Shown one piece after another: positions 8,875-17,774 of a DNA stretch of 64,000 nt. The position numbers and the translations under genes were made by a program. The notes beneath the pieces are model-generated. The model did no database searches. It saw only the letters and a program-made list of their open reading frames with translations, and was not told the DNA's origin. The first letter of the stretch is position 1. Each line of letters opens with the position of its first letter. Source of the stretch: Candidatus Paraprochloron terpiosi LD05 (lineage in GTDB: Bacteria > Cyanobacteriota > Cyanobacteriia > Cyanobacteriales > Prochloraceae); the NCBI GenBank assembly GCA_018141785.1, contig CP073341.1, forward strand, positions 1,529,422 through 1,593,421, in the 5' to 3' direction.

Positions 8875-9165
8875 TTACTGTTTTTTCTCATCGAGTCGTT
8901 GCGTTACCAATTTCACAACTTCTACAATCTCTCCTTGACGGCGATCCAGATTTTCTAATACCCGATAAATGCGGGACTGGTTTTGAGTTAAATCTGCCAT
9001 CAAGCTATAGAGTTGAGCACGATCTCGTAGGTATTCTTGCCGCGATTCTGCTATTCCTTCTCGCAATTCTCTAACTGAATCTGTTAACGCTTGGATAGAG
9101 CGAGCATTGGATTCTGCCATCGCCTTTAACTGTTCATCTGTCATTACGGACCCCTTTTTAGCCAT
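8875..9165 (-). CDS. Small coiled-coil protein
   Basis: 96-aa protein, almost entirely predicted alpha-helical coiled coil: MTDEQLKAMAESNARSIQAL, a long heptad-like region with LREGIAESRQEYLRDRAQLYSLM, and a C-terminal LVTQRLDEKKQ. Such proteins are common in cyanobacteria and resemble the helical part of DUF3782-like or phage-type small proteins. No catalytic residues are visible. It converges with accD, leaving 13 nt between the stop codons. The start could be the internal Met at residue 8. Function unknown. Confidence 0.6.
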   Translation of the reverse strand: MAKKGSVMTDEQLKAMAESNARSIQALTDSVRELREGIAESRQEYLRDRAQLYSLMADLTQNQSRIYRVLENLDRRQGEIVEVVKLVTQRLDEKKQ

Positions 9166-9186
9166 ATATAATATTATATTATATAC

Positions 9187-9213
9187 TTTGCGCCTTTGCG
9201 TCTTTGCGCGAAA
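9187..9213. repeat. TTTGCGCCTTTGCGTCTTTGCGCG repeat
   Basis: Intergenic repeat of TTTGCG units, related to the copy at 15971-16000. It is the complement-type version of the CGCAAAG/CGCAGAG family. Confidence 0.7.
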
Positions 9214-9263
9214 TAAACTTAAATCATTATTCTCTTGTCCATAATATACTTATACAATAAAAT

Positions 9264-10952
9264 ATGTCTTCATTAATCCTCAAGGGCCTGAGCGCCATCG
9301 CTCGACAAGCGAAGTCTAAGTTTGTGCAAAAAACGCGCCAGATTGAGGCAACTCAGGAGAAGTTCTTATTTCAACTACTCCGCCATCATCAGGACACGGA
9401 ACTCGGTCGCAAGTTTGGCTTAGGTGACATTAAGACTTTGGATCAATTTAGATCTCAAGTTCCAATTCTACCCTATAGTTGGTACGAACCTTTCACTGAA
9501 CGCATTGCCGTCGGAGAAAAGAATGTTTTAACCCCCGATGCCGTCACCTATATCAGCCTCACAAGTGGCTCCACAGGGAAGCAAAAAAAGGTGCCAGTGA
9601 CTAGGAGATTTCAGCAATCCTTAGGAGGAGCAAATCTTGCCTCCTTGGGCTTTTTATTGGATACATTTAAGACCTATGCCCCAGATAACCAAGCTTTACA
9701 AAAGTTGCAATTCCAGTTGTTAAGCACCAATTCCAGTACCTTGCAAGGCAAAACCAGTGGAGGCATTAACTACGGTCCCGTCACAGTGGGTAGCATTCGC
9801 AATAGTCGTTTACTCTATCAATTTGTGTTGGCCAATCCCTACCCTACCCTAAGCATTGGGGATAGTTTGGCCCGTCATTACATCTGCTTATTATTTGCCC
9901 TTGCCAACCCACGCACCCAGGGAATGATTACCAACTTTCCCATGTTAGTGTTACGGACTTGCAACTATTTAGAACAGTATGCCAATGATTTAATTCAAGA
10001 CTTGAGAGGAGGAACCATCGCTCCCTGGGTTAAGCTAGAACCTCAATTACGGGCGCAATTAGAGCGGCGTTTGAGAGCTGATCCCCCAACCGCAAATCGC
10101 CTTAGCCGCCTGGTGAAATCAGAAGGTCGCCTGACCCCAAAACTGGCTTGGCCTAATCTGTCTCTAATTGTGACGGCCATGGGGGGTACCTCAGACTTTT
10201 ATTTCAGTCGTTTTCCCGATTACTTTGGCGATACCCCTATTTTTGGTGGTGTTTATGGGACGGCAGAAGGAACCTTCGGAGTTTATTACGACCTCAATTA
10301 TGAAGGCAGTATCCTGGCGATTGAAAGCGGCTTCTATGAGTTTTTACCTGTGGATCAATGGGACGAAGAACAACCATTAACCGTCCTTCCTAGGGATGTG
10401 AAGGTGGGGCATCGGTATCGTCTGATTGTGACCAGCTATAGTGGGTTTTATCGTTATGATATTGGGGATGTAGTTGAAGTACTTGGCTTTTATGAGCAGA
10501 CCCCAATTATTGTGTTTCGCCATCGTCAAGGAGGATTACTTTCATCCACCACGGAGAAGACAACTGAGTTTCATGTCACCCAGACTATGGAAACCCTTAC
10601 CGGTGAATTTGGGGTGAAACTGGAGGATTTTTGTATTACCCTATCTGGGGATGAAATACCTGCCAGTTACCTGGTCAATATTGAGTTAGCTCAGGGGCAA
10701 AAGTTGGTGGCTCCTAAAGCCTTCCTGAAGCGTTTTGATTACTGGCTGGCAGAGTTTAACAATCCCTACGGAACCGTGCGGATTGATCAGATACCACCAC
10801 CACGGTTACGGATTTTAGAACCAGGTAGCTTTACCCTTGTACGTGAGCGACAAAAAGAGCGAGGGATGTCAGATTCTCAGCTCAAGTTTCCCCATATTAG
10901 TGAGGAGCGCAATTTTCTGCAAGGATTTACAGTTTTAGAAGAAATAGGATGA
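9264..10952 (+). CDS. GH3-family acyl-adenylate ligase
   Basis: 562-aa member of the GH3 auxin-responsive family, which adenylates a carboxylic acid and transfers it to an amino acid or similar nucleophile. The ATP motif SLTSGSTGKQKKVP sits near residues 98-111, the second adenylation motif YGTAEGTFGVYYD near 330, and the RYDIGDVVEV block near 400. Plant GH3 enzymes conjugate jasmonate or auxin; bacterial substrates are mostly unknown. It lies upstream of the oxygenase/MFS group, on the same strand as the Rieske gene but separated by a Uma2 gene, so functional linkage is speculative. Confidence 0.85.
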   Translation: MSSLILKGLSAIARQAKSKFVQKTRQIEATQEKFLFQLLRHHQDTELGRKFGLGDIKTLDQFRSQVPILPYSWYEPFTERIAVGEKNVLTPDAVTYISLTSGSTGKQKKVPVTRRFQQSLGGANLASLGFLLDTFKTYAPDNQALQKLQFQLLSTNSSTLQGKTSGGINYGPVTVGSIRNSRLLYQFVLANPYPTLSIGDSLARHYICLLFALANPRTQGMITNFPMLVLRTCNYLEQYANDLIQDLRGGTIAPWVKLEPQLRAQLERRLRADPPTANRLSRLVKSEGRLTPKLAWPNLSLIVTAMGGTSDFYFSRFPDYFGDTPIFGGVYGTAEGTFGVYYDLNYEGSILAIESGFYEFLPVDQWDEEQPLTVLPRDVKVGHRYRLIVTSYSGFYRYDIGDVVEVLGFYEQTPIIVFRHRQGGLLSSTTEKTTEFHVTQTMETLTGEFGVKLEDFCITLSGDEIPASYLVNIELAQGQKLVAPKAFLKRFDYWLAEFNNPYGTVRIDQIPPPRLRILEPGSFTLVRERQKERGMSDSQLKFPHISEERNFLQGFTVLEEIG

Positions 10953-10980
10953 TCTGTAGGATAATTTTAACTTAGAAAGT

Positions 10981-11034
10981 CTCACGCAAAGACGGGTTTT
11001 TATTGAACCGCAGAGGCCCAGAGGGCCCAGAGGA
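10981..11034. repeat. CGCAAAGACG / CGCAGAGGCCCAGAGG composite repeat
   Basis: The intergenic stretch after the GH3 gene contains diverged CGCAAAG and GCAGAGGCCCAGAGGG units, followed by an AT-rich run to the Uma2 start. No gene is seen in 10953-11158. Confidence 0.55.
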
Positions 11035-11158
11035 GCCAGAATCCTGTTTTTTTTTGATGTTATCCTTTAAGAGTGGGAAAATGTGCTGCCATATATATAT
11101 GGAAACATATCAATTTAGGATAAGATAAGATAAAATAAAGTAAAAGGGTTTGTGTAAA

Positions 11159-11935
11159 ATGCCAGTTATCGCCACTGAAACGGGGTTAGAAAAACTCAAA
11201 ATGCCCCCCGTAGATTTAATTTACGATGATGGAGAACCTTTGGAAAGTAATCGTCACCGCGTTGGAATGAATGTCCTTATTCGTTCCCTGAATCAAGCTT
11301 ATGCTCCCCGCAATGACTTTTTTGCCGGGGGGAACATGTTCGTTTATTATAGTAGTCACCAAGTCAAGAATAAAGACTTTCGGGGTCCAGATTTTTTTGT
11401 CTTCTTAAACATAGATGGGAGTCATCCCCGTCAAGCTTGGGTGGTTTGGGAGGAAAGAGGTCGTTATCCTGATGTAATTGTGGAGTTAATGTCTTCCAGT
11501 ACGGCTAAAATAGATATAACTACCAAAAAAGACCTCTATGAACAGACTTTCCGCACCAAAAACTACTTCGTTTACGATCCTTTTGATTCAAGTTCTTTAC
11601 GAGGCTGGTGTTTGGATCACAACCAAAGTTATCAAGAAATAGAAAGGAGCGCGAGGGGTTGGTTGTGGTGCTCAGTTTTGGGCTTTTGGTTGGGAACGTG
11701 GTCCGGAACCATCGACAGAGAAACTGCTCCTTGGTTACGCTTTTACGACTCAAACTTCAATCTCCTCCTGTTACCAGAGGAAGTAGAACAGCAACGGGCT
11801 TACATAGAAAAGCAACGGGCTGAAGCTGAACGGGAACGGGCTGAAGCTGAACGGGAACGGGCTGAAGCTGAACGGGAACGAGCTGAACGTCTAGCAGCGC
11901 GATTAAGGGAGCTAGGAGAGGATCCCATGGAATAG
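11159..11935 (+). CDS. Uma2-family (PD-(D/E)xK-like) protein with heptad-repeat tail
   Basis: 258-aa member of the Uma2 family, hugely expanded in cyanobacteria and structurally a restriction-endonuclease-like fold. Visible blocks are FRGPDFFVFLNI, YPDVIVELMSSSTAKIDITTKKDLYE and KNYFVYDPFD, which carry the D...ExK-like catalytic arrangement. The C-terminus is a coiled coil made of near-identical AEAERER heptads (11819-11880) from a 21-nt tandem repeat. The ATG at 11159 is chosen over an in-frame upstream start at 11150. Biological role unknown. Confidence 0.85.
   Translation: MPVIATETGLEKLKMPPVDLIYDDGEPLESNRHRVGMNVLIRSLNQAYAPRNDFFAGGNMFVYYSSHQVKNKDFRGPDFFVFLNIDGSHPRQAWVVWEERGRYPDVIVELMSSSTAKIDITTKKDLYEQTFRTKNYFVYDPFDSSSLRGWCLDHNQSYQEIERSARGWLWCSVLGFWLGTWSGTIDRETAPWLRFYDSNFNLLLLPEEVEQQRAYIEKQRAEAERERAEAERERAEAERERAERLAARLRELGEDPME
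11819..11880 (+). repeat. 21-nt tandem repeat encoding AEAERER heptads
   Basis: Three near-perfect copies of GGGCTGAAGCTGAACGGGAA(C/A) inside the Uma2 gene. Copy-number change would lengthen or shorten the coiled-coil tail in frame. Confidence 0.85.
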
Positions 11936-12003
11936 AATATATAGCAGCCTGAAACAATAGACATCTCCTAAAACTAGGGGTGCAATCTTGATATATAAGA
12001 GTT

Positions 12004-13221
12004 TTACAACCTTTTATGGAGATGTCTAATCAGGTTTTGGATATTATTAGCGCTGAAGACCATTAATAATAGGCCCAGAGTGAGAGCTAGACTGGCAGCC
12101 ATGTAAAACACACCGGGTAGTCCCTTCAAATTCAAAACCAAGCCAAAGAGGCTGGGGGAGAGGAACTGTCCTAAAAAATTAACCCCCACACCAACCGCTA
12201 ACACGCTGGACTGCAACCCCGGTGCTGCGACCTTAGAGACCAAGTTGTAAAGACTTGGCATTACTAAACCAAGTCCCATCCCAAACAGAATCACGACCAA
12301 AAAAAGCGATGACAAATGCTGTAGTTGGGGGATTGCTATGAGAGTCACAGCCATTAATCCAAACCCTAAGGAAGCGACTCCCACCAGGCTAAACCGTTTT
12401 ACTAAGAGACGCACCCCAAAGGCAGAAACAGCTGCTGCTCCCACTGCTTGTGAGGCTAAGATAATGCCAATCAAGAACGTATCTGCATTAACGGTTGCTT
12501 TGAGGTAGAGGGGCAGGTAGATAATGGTCCCATAGGCAATGGCAGCGGTTAAACATTGGGTGCCATAGAGCTGTAAGAGACGAGGATTTTGAATCAGTGT
12601 TTTCAGCTTCTGCGAATCCTTACCCAACCCAGTTGACCCAGCTTGAGGCCACCGTTTGTCCAAGTCGGATTGTTTGAAGTTTAGGGTCACTATCAGCGCC
12701 AGTGGAATCCCTAATCCATAAAGACCAAAAGCCCAGCGCCAATGCCACCCTCCAATTAAACCTGCCAAGAGCGGGTAAACAATATTCGCGAGGCTAAGGG
12801 CGCTGGCAACGTAGGCGATGGCCTGGGATCGTGCCTCTTCAGACTCATACCTTCTCACCAACAGCCCTAGACTAGGAGCGGCGATGCCGGAACTGGCAGC
12901 TCCCACAAGTGCCCGGGTGACCAGAATTGGCACAAAACCATGCATCACCCCACCCGCTGCACCAAAAATGGCGTAGAGCAGCAAGGAAATGGCCAAAACA
13001 CGCACCTTACCCGTGCGATCCGCCAGGATACCCAGTAATGGACTGAAGATGGCAACAGTCAAATAATGGGTGCTCACCAAATAACCTGCCAGAGCCTGGT
13101 CCAGATCCAACTGCTGAACCATTTGAGGCAAAATTGGGGCCATAACCGCCCCCGTCATTACAATGAGTGAGCCTGTCCCCAGCAGTGTCAAGAGTTTCCT
13201 ATCGCGCCACATATATCCCAT
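12004..13221 (-). CDS. MFS transporter
   Basis: 405-aa major facilitator with about 12 hydrophobic segments. The loop 2-3 motif GILADRTGKVRVLA matches the MFS motif A, and a GxxxGPxxGG-like element is replaced by PLLAGLIGGWHWRW. Drug:H+ antiporter-like architecture (DHA1) suggests export. The stop lies at the end of an AT-rich region, and the start abuts the JmjC/cupin gene with no gap (ATG complement at 13221, cupin stop at 13222), so the two form one operon. It probably exports the product of, or a substrate related to, the neighbouring oxygenases; this is inference. Confidence 0.88.
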   Translation of the reverse strand: MGYMWRDRKLLTLLGTGSLIVMTGAVMAPILPQMVQQLDLDQALAGYLVSTHYLTVAIFSPLLGILADRTGKVRVLAISLLLYAIFGAAGGVMHGFVPILVTRALVGAASSGIAAPSLGLLVRRYESEEARSQAIAYVASALSLANIVYPLLAGLIGGWHWRWAFGLYGLGIPLALIVTLNFKQSDLDKRWPQAGSTGLGKDSQKLKTLIQNPRLLQLYGTQCLTAAIAYGTIIYLPLYLKATVNADTFLIGIILASQAVGAAAVSAFGVRLLVKRFSLVGVASLGFGLMAVTLIAIPQLQHLSSLFLVVILFGMGLGLVMPSLYNLVSKVAAPGLQSSVLAVGVGVNFLGQFLSPSLFGLVLNLKGLPGVFYMAASLALTLGLLLMVFSANNIQNLIRHLHKRL

Positions 13222-14208
13222 TTAGAGCATTTGCCGAATGGCTTGAATCTTTTCTTGGCGATTTTTGCTAAACATTGCAGTAAGGAAGCTTAACACAAGA
13301 TAGGGGACTGCACACAGGCTACCAAGATGGCTCCGCCAGCGACACCAGGTAAACACTGCCCGCTTTGTGGGATAAACCCGCCAAAAACGATTGATGGAGC
13401 AAACCATCTCATCTCCTAAGTCAGTAAGCTCATGCCACCAACCCGTTGGGATATAGAGTGCTTCTCCTGGGTGTAAAATAATTTCTTTTTTATCCTTAAG
13501 GGCTTCTTTAAATCGTGGGAATGCATCAAAATCAGGATTTTCTGGGTATAGCTGACTAAACCAGGTGCGCAACTTCATGCCATGGAACAGATGAGTATAA
13601 ATCGGGAACGGATAAAGGTTACTAGTCTGAGACGGAGGAAATAAAATAATTTTCTTGGTACCGTAAAGTTGAATTAGGGTTCCGTCCATAGGGTCATAAT
13701 GCAAACACTCATTGTGTCCTGCCGGCCCAACCCAAATATTAAATGGGCTAATGGGCTTCGTGAGACCCAAACCTTGCAATTTTTGCTGGATTAAACCGAT
13801 GGTGTCTGTTTTATATAGAGGTGTGTGGTTAATGGCGCACTTTCCCAAGTAAATGTCCTGTTCAAAGCTCTCTCGACTCCTCACCATAGCTGCATACTCA
13901 GCAAAGGTTCGATATTCTGTGGAAACACCACTGCCAATGTCAGTCCATTCCCTTTTATCCTGGCTATAACGGTCTTTGCCGTAGCGCCGCAGCAAAAATT
14001 TGTGATTGTTTAGGTGCTGACACAGATACTCTAAATTCCAAGTTGCTGCGCAATTATCCTCCAGTAAGTCGGTCAAAATCACAGGCTGGCCTGGTTTTTG
14101 GTACCGTTCAAAGAAGTCTGATGATGTTAAATTGGCGATGGAAACTCGTGACACTGACCCCTCGGGATAAAGGGGGTAGGATCTGTGTGGTTTAGATTTA
14201 ATTTCCAT
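13222..14208 (-). CDS. JmjC/cupin_8 Fe(II)/2-oxoglutarate hydroxylase-like protein
   Basis: 328-aa cupin-like protein of the FIH/JmjC class. The Fe(II)-binding HxD...H triad is visible as H170 and D172 (ECLHYDPMDG) and H259 (IPTGWWHEL), with an FNIWVGPAG strand before it. Family members hydroxylate proteins or small molecules using 2-oxoglutarate. The C-terminal segment PYLVLSFLTAMF is hydrophobic. The start at 14208 (MEIKSKPHRS) is used; the open frame to 14391 overlaps the divergent hydroxylase gene and looks like chance. It is co-transcribed with the MFS gene and divergent from two more oxygenase genes. Confidence 0.85.
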   Translation of the reverse strand: MEIKSKPHRSYPLYPEGSVSRVSIANLTSSDFFERYQKPGQPVILTDLLEDNCAATWNLEYLCQHLNNHKFLLRRYGKDRYSQDKREWTDIGSGVSTEYRTFAEYAAMVRSRESFEQDIYLGKCAINHTPLYKTDTIGLIQQKLQGLGLTKPISPFNIWVGPAGHNECLHYDPMDGTLIQLYGTKKIILFPPSQTSNLYPFPIYTHLFHGMKLRTWFSQLYPENPDFDAFPRFKEALKDKKEIILHPGEALYIPTGWWHELTDLGDEMVCSINRFWRVYPTKRAVFTWCRWRSHLGSLCAVPYLVLSFLTAMFSKNRQEKIQAIRQML

Positions 14209-14272
14209 AAAAACGGTTAAGCAGGGATACCTTGAGATTTTAGCACTCTCAACCCTATAATGAAAATGTACC

Positions 14273-14974
14273 ATGGCGAGAATCGAAATGAGCTGGCTAA
14301 TCAATAAAATTGTTAAAAACCTAGAAAATTTGTTCGTGAAGACTGCTTGGCTGGAAGATTTGGTGGGACAGTATTCCTTGGTTGGGAACACACCCTTCTT
14401 TGAGATAGATCAGTTCCCCTCATTAAAGGTATTAGAAAGCAACTGGAAGACGATTCGTCACGAACTAGAGCCGATTTTGTAAATTGTTGAACAACTACCT
14501 AATTATCAAGACATCTCAGAACGCCAAGGTAACATTACCAATGATGAGCATTGGAAAACATATTGGTTTTATGCCTATGGTTACCAAGCACGGAAGAATT
14601 GCGAACGATGTCCTCAAACAACCCGATTGCTCCAACAAGTGCCAGGTCTAAAGGCTGCTTTTTTCTCCATCCTCAGTCCTCATAAACACATCCCAAAACA
14701 TCGGGGCAAACATAAAGGAGTCATTCGGTATCATCTTGGCTTAATGATTCCCGAACCTAAAGAAGATTGTTGGATTAAAATTGCTGATAAAACTACCTAT
14801 TGGGAAGAAGGGAAAAGTTGGATTTTTGATGATACCTTCTATCATGAAGTTCAAAACAATACAGATGGGTATCGTGTTATTTTGTTTTTAGACATTCCCC
14901 GAGGCGCTAATGGAACTGGCAACAACATTGAAAGGTCAAACATTCCAACATCGAATTCGAGAAGTAGGAATTAA
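14273..14974 (+). pseudogene. Aspartyl/asparaginyl beta-hydroxylase-like gene with one in-frame stop
   Basis: One continuous reading frame of 233 codons interrupted by a single TAA at codon 70 (14480-14482). Downstream it reads EHWKTYWFYAYGYQ, CPQTTRLLQQVPGLKAAFFS, then SPHKHIPKHRGKHKGVIRYHLGL and FYHEVQNNTDGYRVILFLDI, the metal-binding histidine and RxxxxF-type pattern of PF05118 hydroxylases. The family oxidises Asp/Asn or lipid substrates with Fe(II) and 2-oxoglutarate. The rest of the frame is undamaged, so the stop is recent or a sequencing error. The last 65 nt overlap the Rieske gene start, implying translational coupling. Confidence 0.75.
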
Positions 14975-15962
14975 TCCAAATTACTGGTATCCCGTCAGTT
15001 GGGCTGATGGAGTCAAACCCGCTCAAGTTATCCCTGTGGTCATTTGGCACCAGAAGATCGCCCTTTACCGGGATGCCCACGGTCAACTTCATGCCTTAGA
15101 AGATGCTTGTCCTCATAAAGGGGTAGCCCTTCACAAGGGAGAAGTTCAAGGATGCCACCTATTGTGCCCCTATCATGGCTGGGAATTTAATGGGTGGGGA
15201 GAATGCGTCAAAATTCCTTACTTTCCACCAGAACAAAAACTCCCCTTGGCTAAGGCGCGCAGCTATCCGGTTCAAGAGAAATATAATTTAATATGGATTT
15301 TTCCAGGGGAACCCAATTTAGCAGATAGCACACCCCTGCCAAAGGTTCCAGAGTACGAGAATCCCGATTGGTTAAGGGTGCCGATTCCCGCTCATTTTCA
15401 GGCTCATTTTTCCATTTGCAATGAAAACACAATGGACGTGTTTCATGGTTTTCTCCATCGAGGTTTACAAGGTTGGTTTGATCCCGTACTCCTTCATCTC
15501 AGTACAGGGGATGGTTTCGTGAGTGCGGACTATCGGGTTTCTTATCAAGGCTGGATGACCAAGTGGCTAGGAATTGGCCATGGGGGTGACCAAGTTACGA
15601 CGCGAACCGTCTCGATTCGATACCAGTATCCTCACTATCATAGTTCCCTGGAAGGAGTATCTTCTCTCTATCTAATGCGTTTGCCCATAGGGAAAACAGA
15701 AACCAAGTCTTTTTCTTATTTGTTTCTGAAGCTGCCCTTGCCAAAATGGCTGTTAAAATTCATTAAACCCCAGTTAGCCAATCTAATTTGGCGGTTTCTC
15801 TTTAAAAAGTTTCTCGATCAAGATGTCCAAATGGTGGAGAGCGAACAGCAAACCTATTCGGCGAATCCCCAAAGACATTATGTGGAAGTGAATCCAGCTA
15901 TTATTGCCCGACAGCGTGTGATTATTGAGCAATATGATTTATTTAGAGAAAAACCTAGATGA
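14910..15962 (+). CDS. Rieske [2Fe-2S] aromatic-ring-hydroxylating-type oxygenase
   Basis: 350-aa oxygenase alpha-subunit-like protein. The Rieske cluster ligands are C67/H69 (CPHKG) and C86/H89 (CPYHGW). The mononuclear iron site is visible in NENTMDVFHGFLH, with D176 bridging and H179 and H183 as ligands. The fold resembles the pheophorbide a oxygenase / SxtT-like class used in chlorophyll breakdown and natural-product hydroxylation; substrate unknown. It overlaps the upstream hydroxylase frame. A reductase partner is not in the window. Confidence 0.9.
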   Translation: MELATTLKGQTFQHRIREVGINPNYWYPVSWADGVKPAQVIPVVIWHQKIALYRDAHGQLHALEDACPHKGVALHKGEVQGCHLLCPYHGWEFNGWGECVKIPYFPPEQKLPLAKARSYPVQEKYNLIWIFPGEPNLADSTPLPKVPEYENPDWLRVPIPAHFQAHFSICNENTMDVFHGFLHRGLQGWFDPVLLHLSTGDGFVSADYRVSYQGWMTKWLGIGHGGDQVTTRTVSIRYQYPHYHSSLEGVSSLYLMRLPIGKTETKSFSYLFLKLPLPKWLLKFIKPQLANLIWRFLFKKFLDQDVQMVESEQQTYSANPQRHYVEVNPAIIARQRVIIEQYDLFREKPR

Positions 15963-15970
15963 GGTTGCTA

Positions 15971-16000
15971 TACTTTGCGCCTTTGCGGCTTTGCGCGAAA
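15971..16000. repeat. TTTGCGCCTTTGCGGCTTTGCGCG repeat
   Basis: Intergenic copy of the TTTGCG repeat between the convergent Rieske and ABC permease genes. Confidence 0.7.
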
Positions 16001-16008
16001 CATCCCCT

Positions 16009-16875
16009 CTAACCCTTAACCGCTCCAGCAGTCAAACCTTGAACAATGCGACGCTGAAATAATAGCACTAGCAAGACTAAAGGGAAAGTTGCCAAAATTG
16101 TCGCCGCAGCAATGGCACCGTAGGGAATTTCAAACACTGTTGCTCCCCCTAATTGAGCTGTAGCTACAGGAATAGTTTTCATGGTCTCCTCCGTGATAAA
16201 TGTCAGAGCAAAGATATATTCGTTCCAAGCAAAGATAAAGGTCAAAATTCCCGTGGTCACCAAAGCGGGTACTGTCATAGGTAACACTATCTTCAGTAAC
16301 ATGGGAATGGTTTCATACCCGTCCACCTTCGCTGCGTCTTCTAAGTCTTTTGGGAGTTGTTGGAAGAAACTGCGCATGACGAGAATAGTCAGGGGTAAGT
16401 TCATGGCTGTATAGGGAATGATTAAAGCGAAGTAATTGTTCCCCAAACCAATAGCTTTGATGATTTCCAACAGTCCTAAGAATAATAGCACGTAAGGGAA
16501 GAGGGTGATAATGAGAATGGCGACGAGGATAATTTTCTCGAAGGGCAATTTTAACCTAGCCAACACATAAGCAGCAGGAGCACCCAAACCCAAACATAGC
16601 AGGGTGGAAATAATTGACACCAAGGCACTATTCAGGATATAGTTAGCAAATGGTTTCCGTTGAAACAACTCGATATAGTGTTCCCAAGTTATTTTGCTGG
16701 GAATATAAACATTGGGGACTGCGGTAATATCTTCATTGACTTTAATAGAAGTGAGGACTTGCCAGATAATTGGGGCGAGGAAGAAAATGATAATCAAAAA
16801 TACACTCACCCCCAGAATAATTAACCCCAGGTTAATTTTCAATGCTTTTGTTTCTCGTTCTGCGGTTATTGTCAT
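16009..16875 (-). CDS. Carbohydrate ABC transporter permease (MalG/GgtD-like)
   Basis: 288-aa inner-membrane permease with six hydrophobic segments. The EAA loop that docks the ATPase is seen as LEDAAKVDGYETIPMLLKIVLPM (split by a hydrophobic helix), typical of the MalG/CUT1 type. The start overlaps the stop of the other permease by 4 nt, so the pair is translationally coupled. Together with the next genes it resembles the glucosylglycerol/trehalose/sucrose importer GgtBCD of Synechocystis. The ATPase is missing from this operon; CUT1 systems often use a shared ATPase encoded elsewhere. Confidence 0.88.
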   Translation of the reverse strand: MTITAERETKALKINLGLIILGVSVFLIIIFFLAPIIWQVLTSIKVNEDITAVPNVYIPSKITWEHYIELFQRKPFANYILNSALVSIISTLLCLGLGAPAAYVLARLKLPFEKIILVAILIITLFPYVLLFLGLLEIIKAIGLGNNYFALIIPYTAMNLPLTILVMRSFFQQLPKDLEDAAKVDGYETIPMLLKIVLPMTVPALVTTGILTFIFAWNEYIFALTFITEETMKTIPVATAQLGGATVFEIPYGAIAAATILATFPLVLLVLLFQRRIVQGLTAGAVKG

Positions 16876-17768
16876 AGTTGTTTTTGGGCTTGTTTGAGGA
16901 AGAAAGCTGTTATTGCTACTGCTGTAATTAAGAGCAAAAATGTCACCACCACTAAGGCAGAACCGTAACCAAAATCCAGGTAGCGCATTACAGTAGAATA
17001 GATATAAATGGAAACAGTTTCCGTCGCCCCAGCAGGTCCTCCACCAGTCATTACTTGTACTAAGTCAAACATACCAAATGCTTGGGCAAAACGGAAGAGC
17101 AAAGCAATCAGAATTTGAGGCATAATCAAGGGCAAAGTAATTTGGGTAAAGCTTTGCCAAGGTTTTGCCCCGTCAATGGTATGTGCTTCATAGAGTTCCG
17201 GGGGAATTGATTGCAACCCTGCCAATAAGATAATACTCATAAATGGGGTAGTTTTCCAAACATCTGCTATAATTAAAGCAACCATAGCTAGGGTAGGCTC
17301 TCCTAACCAACTGATACCCTGCTCAATCAATCCCAATCGCAGTAAAATATCGTTGAGGACACCATATTGGTCGTTAAAAATCCAAGTCCAAGCTAACCCC
17401 ATGACTGCCGTAGGTAAAGCCCAAGGAATAATGGCAATGGTTCTCACCATACCCCTGCCGGGAAAGGATTGATTTAAGACTAGGGCAATGGTCATACCCA
17501 AAACTAATTCTAGGGAGACGCTAGCAATGGTAAAGATGGTGGTATTAGTAATGGTTTGCCAGAACCTGCCGTCCCCCACCATGCGAGTGTAATTGGCAAG
17601 TCCAGCGAAAACTGGCTGTAGTTGGGTGCCCAGGTTTTGGCGACCTAGAGATAACCAGAAAGCACGTCCAATGGGGTAGATAAATACTAGTGCTAATATT
17701 AGCAAAGCTGGCATTACGAGCAGCCAGCCTGTGGTTTGTTCTCGTTGGCGAATGGTATCTAGTGACAT
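16872..17768 (-). CDS. Carbohydrate ABC transporter permease (MalF/GgtC-like)
   Basis: 298-aa permease with six membrane segments and the EAA loop YEAHTIDGAKPWQSFTQITLPLI (split at a turn), as in MalF-type subunits. The N-terminus has TGWLLVMPALLILALVFIYP, the first membrane helix. It forms the heterodimeric channel with the MalG-like subunit, whose start it overlaps by 4 nt. Upstream, the DEP-domain gene ends 6 nt before this start. The substrate is likely a di- or oligosaccharide or a glycosyl osmolyte, inferred from the family. Confidence 0.88.
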   Translation of the reverse strand: MSLDTIRQREQTTGWLLVMPALLILALVFIYPIGRAFWLSLGRQNLGTQLQPVFAGLANYTRMVGDGRFWQTITNTTIFTIASVSLELVLGMTIALVLNQSFPGRGMVRTIAIIPWALPTAVMGLAWTWIFNDQYGVLNDILLRLGLIEQGISWLGEPTLAMVALIIADVWKTTPFMSIILLAGLQSIPPELYEAHTIDGAKPWQSFTQITLPLIMPQILIALLFRFAQAFGMFDLVQVMTGGGPAGATETVSIYIYSTVMRYLDFGYGSALVVVTFLLLITAVAITAFFLKQAQKQL

Positions 17769-17774
17769 TTTGAT

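Noticed and set aside
13222-14391. Longer 389-aa form of the JmjC/cupin protein
   Set aside because: The extra 61 residues overlap the divergent hydroxylase gene and show no family similarity.
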